Positions 49,501 to 63,784 of a DNA stretch of 64,000 bases are shown one piece after another. The DNA is from Callaeas wilsoni (Eukaryota > Chordata > Aves > Passeriformes > Callaeidae): assembly GCA_013398955.1 (NCBI GenBank), contig VWPU01017411.1, positions 186,001 to 250,000 of the forward strand. Direction: 5' to 3'. Positions within the stretch are counted from its first letter, which is position 1. Each line of letters begins with the position of its first letter. The translations under genes and the position numbers were made by a program. The notes below the pieces were generated by a model. The model worked only from the letters and a program-made list of their open reading frames with translations, had not been told where the DNA came from and did no database searches.

Positions 49501-52500
49501 CATCTGCAGAATGAGGATCAACAAACACAAAAAGAGAAATTTAACAAATATTGGTCATTATGTTAATTACCAAAGACAGTTACAAAGGATTTTGCAATCT
49601 GTAGAAAATGAATGATAAAGTACATAACCAGATAGGATGAAAACAGAGAAATTCTGTTTCAATTAGTACAGTTAGTTCAATTAATACAGTTATGTCAAAG
49701 CTCTGTGGAAATCAGTGGCAGTTTTTAGAACATATGAATACAGATTTATAGTAACTATCATAATCCCCTGATGACTTTTGTCTCAAAAAGACCCTAGCAA
49801 ATGCAGGAAAAGTCTGTGGTAGGATAATGTGAAGGTTTAAGCTATGAGGAGGACTAGGCACAAATTAAAAGAGAAAAGTACAACTGAAAGAGGCAATGTC
49901 TTGAGTGTATGAAATAACAAAACATGAAAAACAGGCATCTGAACATGGTTTGCTCCATAGATTATGACAAAGACAAGAAATATCCATACTGAAATGCAAC
50001 AGACATAAAATAGTACAAGTACTGCATTTTCTACTATTTATGATTAACCTGTGTGGATGGTTGTCACAGGACTCCACTGAAGGAAAATAGCCTAGTAAAT
50101 TCCTGAAAAGAGGAGCATCTGCGGCTCAGCCTGAGATGACCATGGAACAAGAACTGTGAATCCTCATGTGTTGCAGTATCAAGCCAGGGCCAGCTGAGTC
50201 TCAGAGAAAAGTTCTGTGGCCCAAAAGAGAAGGCAGCAGAAGTGCTACCGTCAAAAGGCAGATGTTACAAAGAAGAACTGCTGCTTTGTAATGGCATCAC
50301 AGCCTTTGTCACTGGTTTTACATATCTGGAGGATAGGATCTGGTATTTACTGACAAACGTAGTATTAAAATGCCAGCATGCGTGTTATGCCTCTTTAGTG
50401 CAAGTGATTCATATTCCTCTAAATCACTAAAACTATGAGAATACATTTAGCTTTTCATTGATCTCAGGAAGTGAAGTAACTGAATGGCACTGAAGATTTT
50501 GCATTGAAATCAAGTTAGCTATGTATCATAAATTACATTGAGTTTTTATCTTTTAATCCAAAAGCAAAAATTATTTTAAAACAGATTGTTGGTTAGTGGT
50601 TAAAACCAAGATGAGGCGTTGGTTATTCTAAATTATATTCTCAGCTCTGAGTCAGAACTCTTGTGTGAATTCAGACAAGTTATTTAACTTCTATGCATTT
50701 AAACTTCCTCATACCTGAAAAATGGATCTGCCAAATGAAGATGCTGCTGAATCATTAAGTGCATTCTCTGTTCCAGACATGAAGAACTTTATGGAAATGC
50801 AAAGTGTTCTTACTGAGCTTTGTTTTGAAGCTGACAAATAAGTCAGATTCCTCTAGCTGTCACCCCACATCAAATAAATGTAATTATATAGTAACATCAT
50901 AGCCAGAGACATTTACCTGAGTGAAATTCTAGAGCTGCCGTCTGGTATTCCAGATACAGCTTGGCATACTTACCCAGGTGTACAGTGGGCACTATGGTAG
51001 ACTGTTCCCTTAAGATCTATGCTTGTTTGGGGTTTATTCTGCCTGTCTCTCTCTTAATCTCTCTCTCAGGTCATCTCCAAACAGTTCCCAGGTCACTGGG
51101 CTAGTCACAGTTTTCACATTGAAAAAGCACCAAAACAAAGTATTGCCCCTGCCTTGCATGAAGCAGTGCCACGGATGCCAGGTGAACTCAGGCCAGCAGC
51201 TGCATTCCTGTGCTAGCTTCCCTTTCCTATCAATAGCCAATGCAATTCCTTAATAGTGAGGGACATTATGTGAGTGCTGCTGATTTTACTAGTGTACATC
51301 ACACAAAGGTATTTTGCAACTTGTCGGCTCCCAATTACAATAAAGGGAATCGAAATAATAATCCTCTTGGATTTGGCAGATTTGATTATACCTTGTTGCC
51401 ATGCCTTCAGAATCCATGCTGGCTCTTTTTCTCCTTATAGAGAAATCTTTGCCTGCATCCTCACAGGTGCTGGATGATGCTGGAGGGGGCATTTGGGCAA
51501 CCAGGAGGAGACACACAAGGCTTGGTATTACAGCTGGGAGCCAATTTACTTCTATCTGCCCAAGCTTGCTGCAGGCAAAAGGATGAGATGAAGGTTGTAT
51601 GCAAGAGATAATCAGAATAAATGCTCCCAGCAACAGCACCATGAGGAACAGATTGTGCAGAAAGTACAAACACAGGGACACTTTAGGCAATGTTCATGGT
51701 GACTAGATGCCTTCAAGTGAAGATCACTGTGCTGTTCTCTATGAGCAATGTCACCTCCTGGTGTCCTGGATCAGGCCTAGGAGAAAGATCTTTCTTACAA
51801 CAGATGAAAGAAATAGTAAAAATGCACTGAAACCCACACAGATACAAGAACTGCTTACTGTTTGCATGAATATTATGATCCAAGGAGTATGGTTTAGTTA
51901 TTGCTATGCTCCTCTTTCTACATCCACAAAAATAAACCAATTGCCCCTCTTGAGCATCAGTGACATTACTGGGAATTGTAGATGCCCTACTCCAATTTGT
52001 GAAAGAAATGTCAGATATAAGCACCAAGTCTGAAGTTTTGGTTCTGGTATCTTGTGCAAGCTCCAGAGTTGAAGACCATGGAATTGCATCTAGCAAAAGA
52101 CAGTTATAACCAGGTACTATGGCACAACATCCTTGTTCAACATGGTTCATCCTCAGCCTGAACAGTGCTGCAACTGGGGGAAAATAGCTCAGATTCTCAT
52201 TAAACATTCTCTCAAATGCTGAGAGAGCTGAAAATGTTGTTGGTGATATGAAGGGGAGAGCAGAATAGATTCCCTCATCTGTTTCCCACAGCTGATAAAC
52301 AGTAATGCCCTTCAGTCTCTCCCCAGCTGGCCCAGCTTCAGATGAGTAGCACAGTAATGAAAGCCTCCATATCCTATTAGCAGTTCTCAGGCCATCCGCA
52401 GTTCATTGGAGAAATGCCTGCTGCGAGCTGAGATGGATGGTTTCCTCCGTAATGAAAACAGAGTGAGGAGCAGCACTGCACGAGCAGGACCTGCTTCTAC

Positions 52501-55500
52501 CTCATCCCTGTGCAGAAGGAACGATACTTGCAGGGGGGAGTTTTGGTAAGTATCTGGTACCTTTGTTTCACATAACAAAGGAAAGACAAATGGTAACACA
52601 TTCATAATTCTAACACCAGTTTTGACATAATAGGACAAAATGGTGCCTGAGGATTCCTGTGTATCAAGCAGATGGGCGATCCATTATTTTCCTTCAGGTC
52701 AGGGGTCATCCTAAAACGAGAGTCAGCAATCATTTTGCAGGGTATAACGAAACCATTTTTTTGCCTGCTTCTTAATCCCAGAAAGCACTACTGTCCTCTA
52801 CTTTTGTCCACATACATTATCATTTTTGTCTATTATCTCCATCCCCAGAGACCTAATAGTCTTTTCTTCAGTGCAGCTTGATCTGGAGCAGCTGTAAGCT
52901 TTGCTGCAGGCAGTGTCTGACAACTGCTTGCCTCTTGGTCAGTGTCAGTTCCCTGGGGGAGGGCAGGCATTCATTTCATTATTAAAGCATGGAAAAAAAA
53001 TCCTATATTCATTTAGATCCAGAATAAATACGTAATATTTGGAACAAAGGGCCCATGTTCCAGTCCAGCTGGCAGTGCTTTTACCATTGCCATTCTTCAG
53101 GGCCAGCTCCTGCTTAAAGCATGCATTAAGGTCATTTATTTAAAAATAATGGAATGTGTTGCAAAAGCCCTTTTTTCCTCTGTCAGTCTAAATTTCACCT
53201 TCCAACATCTCTCATTGATCCTCAAGCACTAAGAGTTTGTGTGGAACAGCACTTTTGTGAAAATAAAGATTGTTCAATTACAGTACTTGAGAGAAGAAAG
53301 CAATAGCTAAGAACAGCCCAGTGGTGTTTTGTTGGTGGCTTTTTTTTTTCCCCAAAACCAGATCTGAGTCTTATTTTTTCATATGTGTTCTCATTCAGGT
53401 GTTAGCTGAGTGCAAACTTTGTCTATAAATGACCTCCTCCATTACTAGGGTAAAAATAGATGTTGATAAAAGAGTTTATTGTTAGCTTACTACAGGACAC
53501 CCTAGTACATCACATGATTAGCCAAGGTAAGATAGTGAGCTTCAAAACTGTTCATGTGCTTTTGCTGCAGTTGTCCAGCACATCTGTTTATGTTCCCTTC
53601 AATCTGAGACATGGAAGAAATGGGCTCTGAACCAGCTAGCTCCTCATGGTTTCAAGAAGTTAATCCTGAAAATGTGCAGCATTGTAGAGGTTTAAGATGA
53701 AATCTTGACCGTGTTGATATTAATGGACACTATAATTTACATCAACAGGACAAGAAGGATCTCCACGGTAAAACACAACTAATATTTCAGCCAGACTGCC
53801 TTCTTAGGGGCCTCCAAGGTGAGTGAGCAGACAGAGGCTCTATCCTCCAAAGACTATGCAAAAAGGTAATCAAAACTGAGGTGAAAAGCAGTTCAAATGT
53901 AAAATCAAATATCTATGCATCATTTGATACCAACTTTCAAAACTTTAGGCTGAGATTTGTCTGAAGCAGTGGTAGCAACTAAAATTTAAGCGTGAATTCT
54001 GAATTACCATGTTCAGAGGGTGATTTATCCATCCGCTCATCCTTACTTTAGATGGTGGGATTATCCTTACTATAATTTATGTTGAAATGAAACCATACCT
54101 GAGACTTTTTTTTAATTGGTAATGTTAGACTGAGTTTTGAATTCAATTTCTTCAGCTTTTTACAGCTTTTCACTCCTTGTGAAATAAACTAATCCTGTTA
54201 TAGGAAGGTAGGAAGTTTTTTTACACTGCTGTTTTTTTATACAATCTTTTTGGTAACAGAAGCAGGGAAAAAATCTAATGAAAGTATTTACTGATATCTT
54301 CCTTAAAATTTATATTTGTGCAGGTATCATGGACATTTTGTGTAACAAATAATTTTCCTTCTCTTTCAGATATATAAGACAACATTGTCATAAATAGAAC
54401 CAATGGCAAAATTTTTACTCCGCAAAGGCAATTTCCAAACCCTTCTGAGGACATTTTGCAGACAGACGCTTCAAGCTGTAGGGTGGTGATAACTATTTGG
54501 AGGGATTGAGACCAGGCTTGCCATCTCTTCATCATTTACGTCTGTTTTCCCTCAATGCACATACTTCATTCTAATTACCGTTAATGGGAACTGGTTGTGC
54601 AGTCTGAGGAACTCTGAATTAGTTGCTGTTCATTCAGCAGAGATGAAGATGTTTGTGACTAAATAAACCCCTGCCATTCTGCATGCCTAGCATACAGCAC
54701 TAATTGGGCCACCACCCTGACGATATCGAAAGGGCATGGAGTGGGGTGAGCAATTTTGTCTTTCTTTTGTACAGTCCACATGAAGGTCAGGAAGACTTGC
54801 AGCTGCTTTACTCTGGGAAACATAAGAGTGTCTCCCTTCTTGCTTCTGCGTTTCCCTTCCCTTTCATCTTCCACTTTCAACAGCAAAACACGGAAAACAT
54901 ACCCAAACCAAACAAACCAGGAAAGGAAAGTTGGAAAGAAATCTTTCAATGGCCTTAGATTCTATGCATTAAGATGTGCTGGGGGAAATAAAACTCATGG
55001 CAAAGAACCTGAGCCCTGAAGACAGGTAGTGTTATGCATGGGTTCTCGTTTCTGCCAGCTCAGAGCTCAGACACATACATAGCTCAGTTACAGTGAGAGC
55101 GTGTACTGGCAGAGCTGTCGTGGCTGTTGGGGTGGGCTGCTGAAGCAATAGGCTGTAAATTGGCATCCCATTCTAAGTCAATCATATGCCTATGATCTAA
55201 TTTAAAACTATATAAGCCTCATTTGGATATTTGTTTTAATCTCACGCTAGCTTTTTAAATTTTATTTTTCATTTTATCTCAAATGTTTCCTATATCAACC
55301 TGGGCTTTGTTCATCTGCTCCATGCAAAACCTCCTGAAGACCCTCTGCCTCACTGCCAGCTCTGAGGACTGTCCTGAAAGCTACATTTCATACCAAACCC
55401 CTTACAAGGTAAAATGCCCTGGCAGAGATGACTGCTGCAGACTTTCCTTGATCCTAACTGGAAGCACCCACTTAAACTGGCCAGGGACATATAGGTTTGT

Positions 55501-55844
55501 GTATACCAGGAAAAGGAAAAGAGATACAGCACAGGCTCAAGTTGTTTCCATGACAACTGGTACTGTTTAATTACATTTTCCCTGCCACATGTGTCTTTGG
55601 CCCATGAAAACTGTGATCTCCATACAGTGCTGAAATGCTTCACAAGGTGATACACACCACAGGATACTCCATATTTATATACAGATAAAGATTGCCTGCA
55701 GTTTTCCTGTTTTACTTTTGGAATGGAAGAAGACACATAATTATGACCCGTGCACTTATTTTCAGAGTCAGAAGAAGTCTCTTGCAACTGTTCAGCTTAA
55801 TATGGACCTTGTCTGGGGAAGGGAATGGGAAATCCAGTGAACAA

Positions 55845-55962
55845 AGAATCATAGAATGATTTGGGTTGGAAGGGACTTCAAAGATCATCTACTTCCAACC
55901 CCACTGCAATAAGCAGGTTGTTTAAAGACCAGGTTGCTTAAAGCCTCATCCTACCTGGCAAA
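55845..55962 (-). mobile_element. CR1 3'-end fragment, minus orientation
   Basis: AGAATCATAGAATGATTTGG, then GTTGGAAGGGACTTCAAAGA and CCAACCCCACTGCAATAAGC on the + strand, match the reverse complement of a young CR1 3' UTR. Only about 120 bases remain. A small internal duplication, AGACCAGGTTGCTTAAAG after CAGGTTGTTTAA, is visible. Confidence 0.9.
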
Positions 55963-58900
55963 GTTACTACTCTCTAGTTAGCGATATATTTCACAAGGGG
56001 GGCTGAAGAGAAAATGTCCTCGTTCTGGCCAGGACAGCATTAATTTTTGCAGTAGTCAGGAGGAAGCATGGCTAGATTCTGGAGGTTTTTCTACACCACC
56101 TCATGTCATTTTCCAGGGCCAGGGGATGCCCTCCCTTCTGGGTCAGGGTAGGGTGGCAGAAGGAGTGGTTGAGTATCGTTGGGGGTGGGAATTCACATGC
56201 AAATCATTTGTTTTTTGTACCCCCTGTCATTCTTGTTATTACTGCTCATTTTCTTATCTCACTGCTATTTCTAGTAAATTGTTCCTATCTTAACCGATGA
56301 TCTTTACCTTTTGTGCCTCCATTTCTCGTCTCCATCCTACTGCAGGGGGAGGGGATTGGGAAGGAAGGAGTTAGCGAGCACATGGTTAGTCTTAGTGGGA
56401 AAATTAAATTGGGAATACCATTTCTAAACTACCGCAGTTATTTAGTCTTTCTTCTTTCCATCTACCTTCCAGCAGCCCAAAGTCACCTGAAGCTTACTCA
56501 TATCCAGCAATCTTTCCATCATCTGCACTTCTCTGCTGGCTCTAAGAGTTCAGTAGGACCCAGGCTGTGGCCAGCTCTAGGCTGTCTTTATTTGTTTCTG
56601 GAAGATTTAAAACATGGTATTTTGCTAGGGGCAACATTAGCAAAGGGATTTGTTTGAATATTTTATCTGAAATAAAACAGACCAAAGCATCACTTTGAAA
56701 TGTAGAATTTATCACGAGAAAGTCTAAATCAACTGCTAGGTTTTTTAAGGACCCTTTTTTTAAGAGGTTTTAGAGGTTTTATTAAAGGGGTTTTTTTCCA
56801 ACACCTTAATATTGGATTTTTCAGTTGCATACATACATTGCATGTAAATGTTCAAACAAAAGTATTTCTTGCAAAATGAAAATATGGATCTCTGGGCTCC
56901 ACAGTGAGGAGATACAAGAATATAATGTGATATGATCACATTTACTCTAATGATGCATAGGCACATTATGTGCATTACTATAATCAGGTAACTGGATCTT
57001 TTTGCCTAAATTTGGCTGGAATCTTATTGTTCTTATTTTGTTTCCCTTCAGAGTGATTAAACTGCATGATTTAGGCTATGGCACCTGGAAAAGAAGCAAA
57101 TACACAATGTGCCTGCAATTCAAATTTTGACATCCATGTATACTCCCTGGAGCTGGCATCTGTTACAAAATACACTGTGGAGAAAAGGGCAAAAGTAGGT
57201 GTTGAAATGTAATTATTCTGCAAACGTTTTTGTAGTACCTGACCAAATTCTTCAAGTTGCCAGTGACCTTATGGAAAAATACTGTAATTCAGAGAAGGCA
57301 CAACATGCTGTGTTTGGTCAACACTGCTTACCCTTAGAGAAACAAAACATTTCCAAGACCCAGGTGACTGCGGATATCAGGGGGCCAGCCCTACCTCTCA
57401 ATCAGAACAAAGTGCAGAGGAGATTCTTACCCTCTCCTCTGCCCTGGCTTTCATGTGAATAAGTGCCCAGTAAAAATGGTCTGGAAGGAACTGGAGGTAC
57501 AAACTCCACCCAGGACTGCGGTCACTTTGAAAAGGCCGGAACGAGCATGCAGTTCCAACACTTCAACTAGATGCAAACCTTCAGTTCATCTAGAAAGTCA
57601 GGATCCCTATTACTGCATGAGTTTAGGGGATTTTTTCCTGTTCTAGCACATTTCTAAGTAGAAATAGTCACACGTATGGTAATGCCTATGGTGACATATT
57701 ACTTAAGGTCATAGACTTTAGACAGGACCTGCAATTACTGAGTAACACTTGAAAGAACTAGGATCTAAAGACAAGCCAAAGAGAGATCCAGTCAGCGCAT
57801 AAGCCTTACCTGTTTTCTGAGTTCATGCTCTGCCTTTTGTCCCAAAGATAAGAAATTTCTGCTAGTTCTACTGCCCTGAGCTTCTAAAGGCCAACCCACC
57901 TGCTCCATGTTCCTCCTCACCAGCTAGCTGTACAAAACACCACTAGGAAAATGATGTTTTCATGCTACAGAAACCAGCAAACCAGAAGAAAAGCAAGGCA
58001 CAGCTGCTGCCTTGAGAAGCCTCAGCCTGAGCTCCAGGCTGAGCACTCATCTTAGCCACAGGCTGCAGAGCAAAGCAGGAGCAACAAAAGTGAATTGCTC
58101 AAGGGAGTGCAAAAGTTTGAACATGAGGCAAATGAAGCATGAAAAACGAAGCAGTGAACCAAACAATTATTCACCACTACAAGAAAATCCATTAAAGAAA
58201 AACAAAGCCATCTACAATAGCGGAGCTGAGGGAGGTAGACATGAAAGCACAGAAAACAATCCCCCCTGAAAAGCCATCTTGAAATTCTGGGACTAAGAAA
58301 GAAAAGTAGGAGGAGAACGGAGGGGCAAAAAGAAATGGGGGAAGGTAAAATATCAAAATGCAAATTAGTAAGCTTCATTAGAGAACTCATTCCAAGACAT
58401 GCAAGGAAAAGACTAAACAAGAGCGACTGCCTCTCTGGGCGTGATGCCACCTCAGCACATGCAAGGAGAGAATCTCAGATGACTGAGGTAGAATAACAAA
58501 TGACCATGGAAATGGCAAAGTGAATGGTGATAAAAAGGGGTTTTCCCCTATAATCATATTCAAGATATTGTACATTCATCACCACTATGTAGTTCCGCAA
58601 TGATTTCATTAGCAGTAAATGTAATTGAGGTCAGTTTACTGCGGTACTCTGTTACTAAGTAAAATTTTGAACATACTAATTTTGTCAAGTGCCTTTTGCT
58701 TCAAAGAAGCTGCTGCTTAGTGCATGGCAGCAGCAGCACCGAAGATCATCACGGGCACATCCCCTTTTTCTCAACTGTCTCCTGTTGAGCCGCATTGGCA
58801 GATTAGGTCCTACATGGTTTTTTTCCCCCCGTTATACTCACATATACAAAGATGCTTGGGGCAATCCATTCATCATTCCATATACCATCAATCAGGGTAC

Positions 58901-60094
58901 AAAACTCAGGGAAGTGTACATAGTGACACCAAAAACATGTATGTCACACATTCTGAGATGTCACATTGTTCAGAAGAAAAAGGCAAAGGAAGCAAACTGT
59001 CTATAATCCTTGGATATATATAGTACCAGTCTAGAACACAAAAATCATTTAATATTTATTATGCATAAGCATGAGCTTGCTTCAAATGCCAAGAGGTCTA
59101 CACTTTCTGCCTATTATATTTATTGAATCCTTTCATTTCCAAACACATTTAATTATAATTTGAAACTTTGCTGTCTGGCTAGGAGAGAGAGAATGTTTTC
59201 CAAGTCTTACATGGTAGCTCAAGCACAACCAGGTGGATTCAGGAGCTGAGGCTTTTTCTATAATTCCGGATAGCATTGGGTTACCCCACTTGCATAAAAT
59301 GGCAAGAGTAAACAGCATATAGGCTACTGTACTGGAACATGGATATTTATCCCTAATGAAGGACAGTGCTGGAAGGGTGACAGCAGAGATTCCCTCTGCT
59401 TGCAGCACGCTATATCTAAGAAGTGAAAAGGCAGGCCTTATGTATAACATGGGAGATTTAGAAGTGAAAACTGTGATTTGGATTCATTTTCCTGAAGAAA
59501 AATTCCATTTTCCATATTTTGGGAAAGACCAGATTGCACTCCTAGCACCAGGCTAGGCTGTTTGCAAGGATTAAGTACTATTAGTTGCTATGAATATTAG
59601 CCTAAGATTAACACATGTGAAGGCATAATCTATATTTGGAGTCAGCTACCAGTTAAATAATTTAAAATTTGATTTGATCATAGGACTTTACCACCTCCTT
59701 ACAGAGGTAACATAACTTGTCTAAAACATTAAAATACAGCTAAGGAAATACATTAGAAAGATCTGGAATGCATGACGCACTCAGACATTTTAACTTCTTT
59801 TTAAGAGTAGAAATTTTAACTTTTGCCATTATTAATTCAATTCTACTCAGACCCATTCTCATTTTTTAAAATTCTCTTTAAAGTATCATGCTGCTTCTAT
59901 TCAGGATGCTTCTTCTGCAAGCCCTATCAGCCTCTTTCCCTGACACACTGCCAGTGTTCATCTTTCTCATGTTAAGAAACATAGTCAGTGTTGCTGGCCA
60001 CAGGCAAATTCTGTAACATATCTATGCAGAACACTTTTTTTAGGAATCATTGTCATATTTGGCTCCAGATTCCTAACACAGTTACTGAAGCATC

Positions 60095-60190
60095 CCCAGA
60101 GCAGACAAGAGCACAAAAACTGCCATGGTGGATGAGACACATGGTCCATCTAGCACAGCATCCTGTTTAAAACAGAGAAAAGCCTGTCTG
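60095..60190 (-). mobile_element. Scrap of old CR1/L3-like LINE tail, minus orientation
   Basis: GAGACACATGGTCCATCTAG followed by CACAGCATCCTGTTTAAAAC on the + strand is the reverse complement of the same tail family as at 30.8-31.1 kb (tract ...GGATGCTG..CTAGATGGACC). It is short and diverged. Confidence 0.5.
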
Positions 60191-60218
60191 CTTCCAAGGA
60201 AGTGTCTATGTGGACTAT

Positions 60219-60254
60219 GTCTTCAGAAGAGTCTTCAGAAGAGTCTTCAGAGGA
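60219..60254 (+). repeat. Three-copy 12-bp tandem repeat
   Basis: GTCTTCAGAAGA occurs twice exactly, and the third copy has one change (GTCTTCAGAGGA). Confidence 0.95.
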
Positions 60255-63080
60255 GCCTTTGACTAACTGAATGCATCCTCATTCAAGCATGTCTTAACCT
60301 GGATGCAAGAGACGTCACTCTCTCATTCTATTTGTGATTTTAATTCAAATATTTCTTAGAATCATAAGGCTATGAAAAAACTGAGAAAAAAAACAACATT
60401 CAAAGCTGGTTCAGGGGGCTATGAGCATGCGTTACTTGCCAGCACACCCTGCAGGTCACCCCAGTGGGCTCTGATCATTCAGCAGTCCTGTGAAGAAAAA
60501 GTCTGCTTTGTCTTCTCTCTAATTTCATTAGAAGTAGGAAAACCAGCAGACTACAAGAGTCAGGAACATGAGACTTTAGAGCTGCTACTGACAAAACCAG
60601 TTTTCTTGTAGGCTGTAGAAAGTGGACAAATTTCATGAAGGTTGGAAATAGCCGGTGATACCAGACAGGCTTCAGCCTCTTCAGCCCAGGCTGAGAAAAG
60701 CTGCTATGTTCAAGTTGCTGCTGGTGCTCTCCAAACAGGAATGTCCATGCAATTAAGTCAGGTTCTGCCTTTAAACCGAGACTGTTAATGTACATATATC
60801 CTGCTTTTTTGCTGATGCTTTTCAATATTGTTTAGTTCATAAGGGAAAAAGAGTACGTTCACCTTGCTTTGTTTCCAAAACTACTTGAGGATACAGGTCA
60901 TGACTAACAATGGAAAACTGCTTTATAACAGCATGCTCTTCCTTTTCTTACTCTCTGTACTAGAAAAATGGTGTTGACACTCTGATAGTTTTATCTGGCT
61001 ATGAAGACTTAGCTATGTCCTACAGCTAATAGCAATTTTTAGAATTTAGCTCACTAGGGAAACATGAATAGTTACATACAGTCAAGGTTTCAATTACTCT
61101 TACATTTGCATACAGGTCTGCTCTCTTTATTATATCTGTAGATGCTCTTACCTGATGACACTTCCTATCACCTCCAACAAATAGAGATATTCACAGGAGA
61201 TACAATGCTTACTCAACACATTTAGATTCTAAAATTAATGTATGTATATGGTATTGATCATGGACTATTGTTTAGTTTTCCCACTGTTTCAAGAAGACAC
61301 AAGTCAAACTACTTGCTATTTTTAAGTTAAAAATCAATTCTCTTGACTAAAGTTCAGCATATCTGCATTGTTATTGATTTCTTTCAAGACACGGCCCCAT
61401 GGACTATTTAGGAACAAGGTTCAATATTTATTTCAATAGTATTTCATTGGTTGATTTTTATTGAACTGGTTGAATAAAGTTAAATTCTATCATATGTTCT
61501 GAGACACAGTGTATTAAGAATATCATCTTAGTCTCTAAACATGAAAGGAATTGAACATTATGTATCACAAAAAAGGAGCCCATGAGATGAATCGTTGGTA
61601 TAAAGCCCTTTGAAACATTTATAGTTTTGAATACAGCAGTGGCATTTTGTTTTTAGAAGATATAATGTACGAAAACCCACTGCATAGTAGTGAATTGCAA
61701 GGTTGTACAGAATTCCCTGAGCTGGGCCCATGAAAACAACATGTCCTAGAAGAGGAAATCCAAAACCTATAGCAGAAGGAACCCAAATTGTGAGCAGCTC
61801 AAGATTAATACAACAGAGCTTGCTGTGCCCTTCTCTGACAAGGCCAGGTGGGAGGCATTTTGGTTGGGAAACCAAGCAGCCAGATCAGTGTGCTGCTGAG
61901 GGCTCTGCCTGCACTTGGCTGCACGGGTGTGTCCTCACGTGTGACTAGAGAGCACCACGGTCTGCTTGGCTTTTGGCTAAATACTTGCTTGATCGAGGAT
62001 GCAAGGGGATCTGTATATCCTTATTACCATCTCCTAAATCCAGGGCTGGGCACAGAAGCGCCCGTGCTGATGCCGGCTGTGTTGCATCAGCATTTACAAC
62101 AAATGAAGTGTGAAAGGAGGAGATTGTGGAAAGGACACAGAGGTATTTTGTGGACCAGCAAAGCACAAGTTTCACTGAACTGAGATGCACTTCAGACCTG
62201 TGCTAGGGACCAAAGAAGAATGAGCATAGGGTGCTTGGTGCTTTCCCGTATAATATTGCTGTATTTTCTGCTGTGTCTTGTAAAGAAATGATTCCCTTAG
62301 ATTCAAGACCCTCATATTCAGGCCAATAAAGGCATAGAGGAAGTCCAGAAAGGAAAAAACAGGCAGTTCTCCCCTACACCACTCATATAATCTTGGCAGT
62401 GCAACTTCCAAGTCATCCTTTTCTCATTGTAAATGGAGATTCAACACAGATCCCCACAGACTGCTATGTCTTAAGAAGAAAATTGCCTCTTTGTCTCCTC
62501 CTCCCAAGATGGGCACCTCTTCATTTCAGTTCAGCAGGTGATGCCTGCAGAGCTCTCCCTTGGAGTATTGCTATAGCAGAGAAAAGCTTTATCCCTTCAC
62601 ACAGCTCCTGCCTTACCCTGTTCTGTCAAAGGACCACAAAGATAAGAGGAAAGAACATACTCCCTTGTGGCATTCAGGACCTGTTAGTGTGTACCTAAGG
62701 GTCACTGTATTTTCTTAAACTGACTAAAAACTTTAAAAGCTGTGAAAGTGAGTTCCCTTTCTTTTCCTTTCCCTGCCTTTTTCAGATAAGTGCTCTCTTC
62801 CTCTGTCTTTCCAGGAGACTGGAAGAAAGATGCCTTTCTGCGTTCACAATTACCAGAGTTTTCATATGGCTTCCTTTTCAATACACTAAATGTATGAAGT
62901 CTCAGCACATAAAACCTAATCCTGTTATCAAATGCATTAGTTCACATACTCAAGAGAGTTGAAAGAGACTCAGGTTCTTCTTCAGAGTTGAGAGAAAACT
63001 GATTATGTAAAAGGGTTAACTAAGGCGTAAATTTTAAAAAATACTGAAACAAACTAAAGAGGGTTTAAACAAGAACAACA

Positions 63081-63160
63081 ATTCATAGAATCATTTAGGT
63101 TGGAAAAGACCTCTAAGATCATAGAGTCCAACTGTTAACAGCTAAGACATCTCTAAAAAC
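63081..63160 (-). mobile_element. CR1 3'-end fragment, minus orientation
   Basis: ATTCATAGAATCATTTAGGT, then TGGAAAAGACCTCTAAGATC and GTCCAACTGTTAACAGCTAA on the + strand are the reverse complement of a CR1 3' end. The match ends within about 80 bases. Confidence 0.88.
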
Positions 63161-63742
63161 GCTTCCTTCTTGATGAGAGAACAAGTAACCCTCAGAAACT
63201 TCAAGATAGGTTGCCACTGGAGAGCAATCAGAAGTATGAAAATCAGGAGCTAAACATGTCCAGCTAACTCCTTAACAGAATAAAAATCAACAGCTTAAAT
63301 TATAAAAAAGGAGAAAGATGAGGTCATGGCACTAGCTGTACCATGAAAATTGATAAAAAAGTCCTAACATTTGGAAATACCAGTGAATGCATACAAACAC
63401 AGCCCCCTCAAAACCTTCTGAATCTATGGAAGATGATAGAAAGGTCTGATGTCTGACTTCCTGGAGCCATAGGTGAGTCTGTAAAGGCAAACTTTCTTCT
63501 GTCATCTCCTTGAGAAAAGTGATGAGTGTAGGGGAGTGTAGGTGGGACAGAGAACATGAACTGTTCTCTGTTTTCTTTTCTGTAAATTAAGCATGTTCAA
63601 GTTTAGCTTGTTTTAGGTGTTTTCAGGTTATGCTGAAGCTGATGGTATTGTGCCTGAAGAGGTATTTAACGTTTTATAAACAGCAGCGTGGTTAAAAAAC
63701 CTGAGTTCATCCCATACTGGGGACTGACTGGTGGCAGGGACT

Positions 63743-63784
63743 ACTACTGTTAGCTAACTACTGTTAGCTAACTACTGTTAGCTA
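63743..63784 (+). repeat. Three-copy 14-bp tandem repeat
   Basis: ACTACTGTTAGCTA occurs three times exactly without spacers. Confidence 0.97.

Larger units (their letters stand above)
38171..55844. other. Upstream non-coding DNA, middle part
   Basis: No gene was recognised. Contents: a long decayed LINE (39060-40200), a poly-A run and hairpin (42658-42732), a short duplication with an undetermined base (43851-43956), a diverged CR1 (43940-44340), a CpG-retaining patch (44620-44830), and an AGCTC pentamer repeat (46514-46550). From 46.6 to 55.8 kb it is AT-rich with no clear repeat. The 164-codon minus frame at 51713-52207 and the 145-codon minus frame at 55350-55787 match no family I know and are of a length expected by chance in this much DNA. 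Confidence 0.6.

Noticed and set aside
51713..52207. 164-codon minus frame, the longest outside repeats
   Set aside because: No motif, splice signal or family resemblance. One or a few chance frames of this length are expected in 64 kb searched in six frames.
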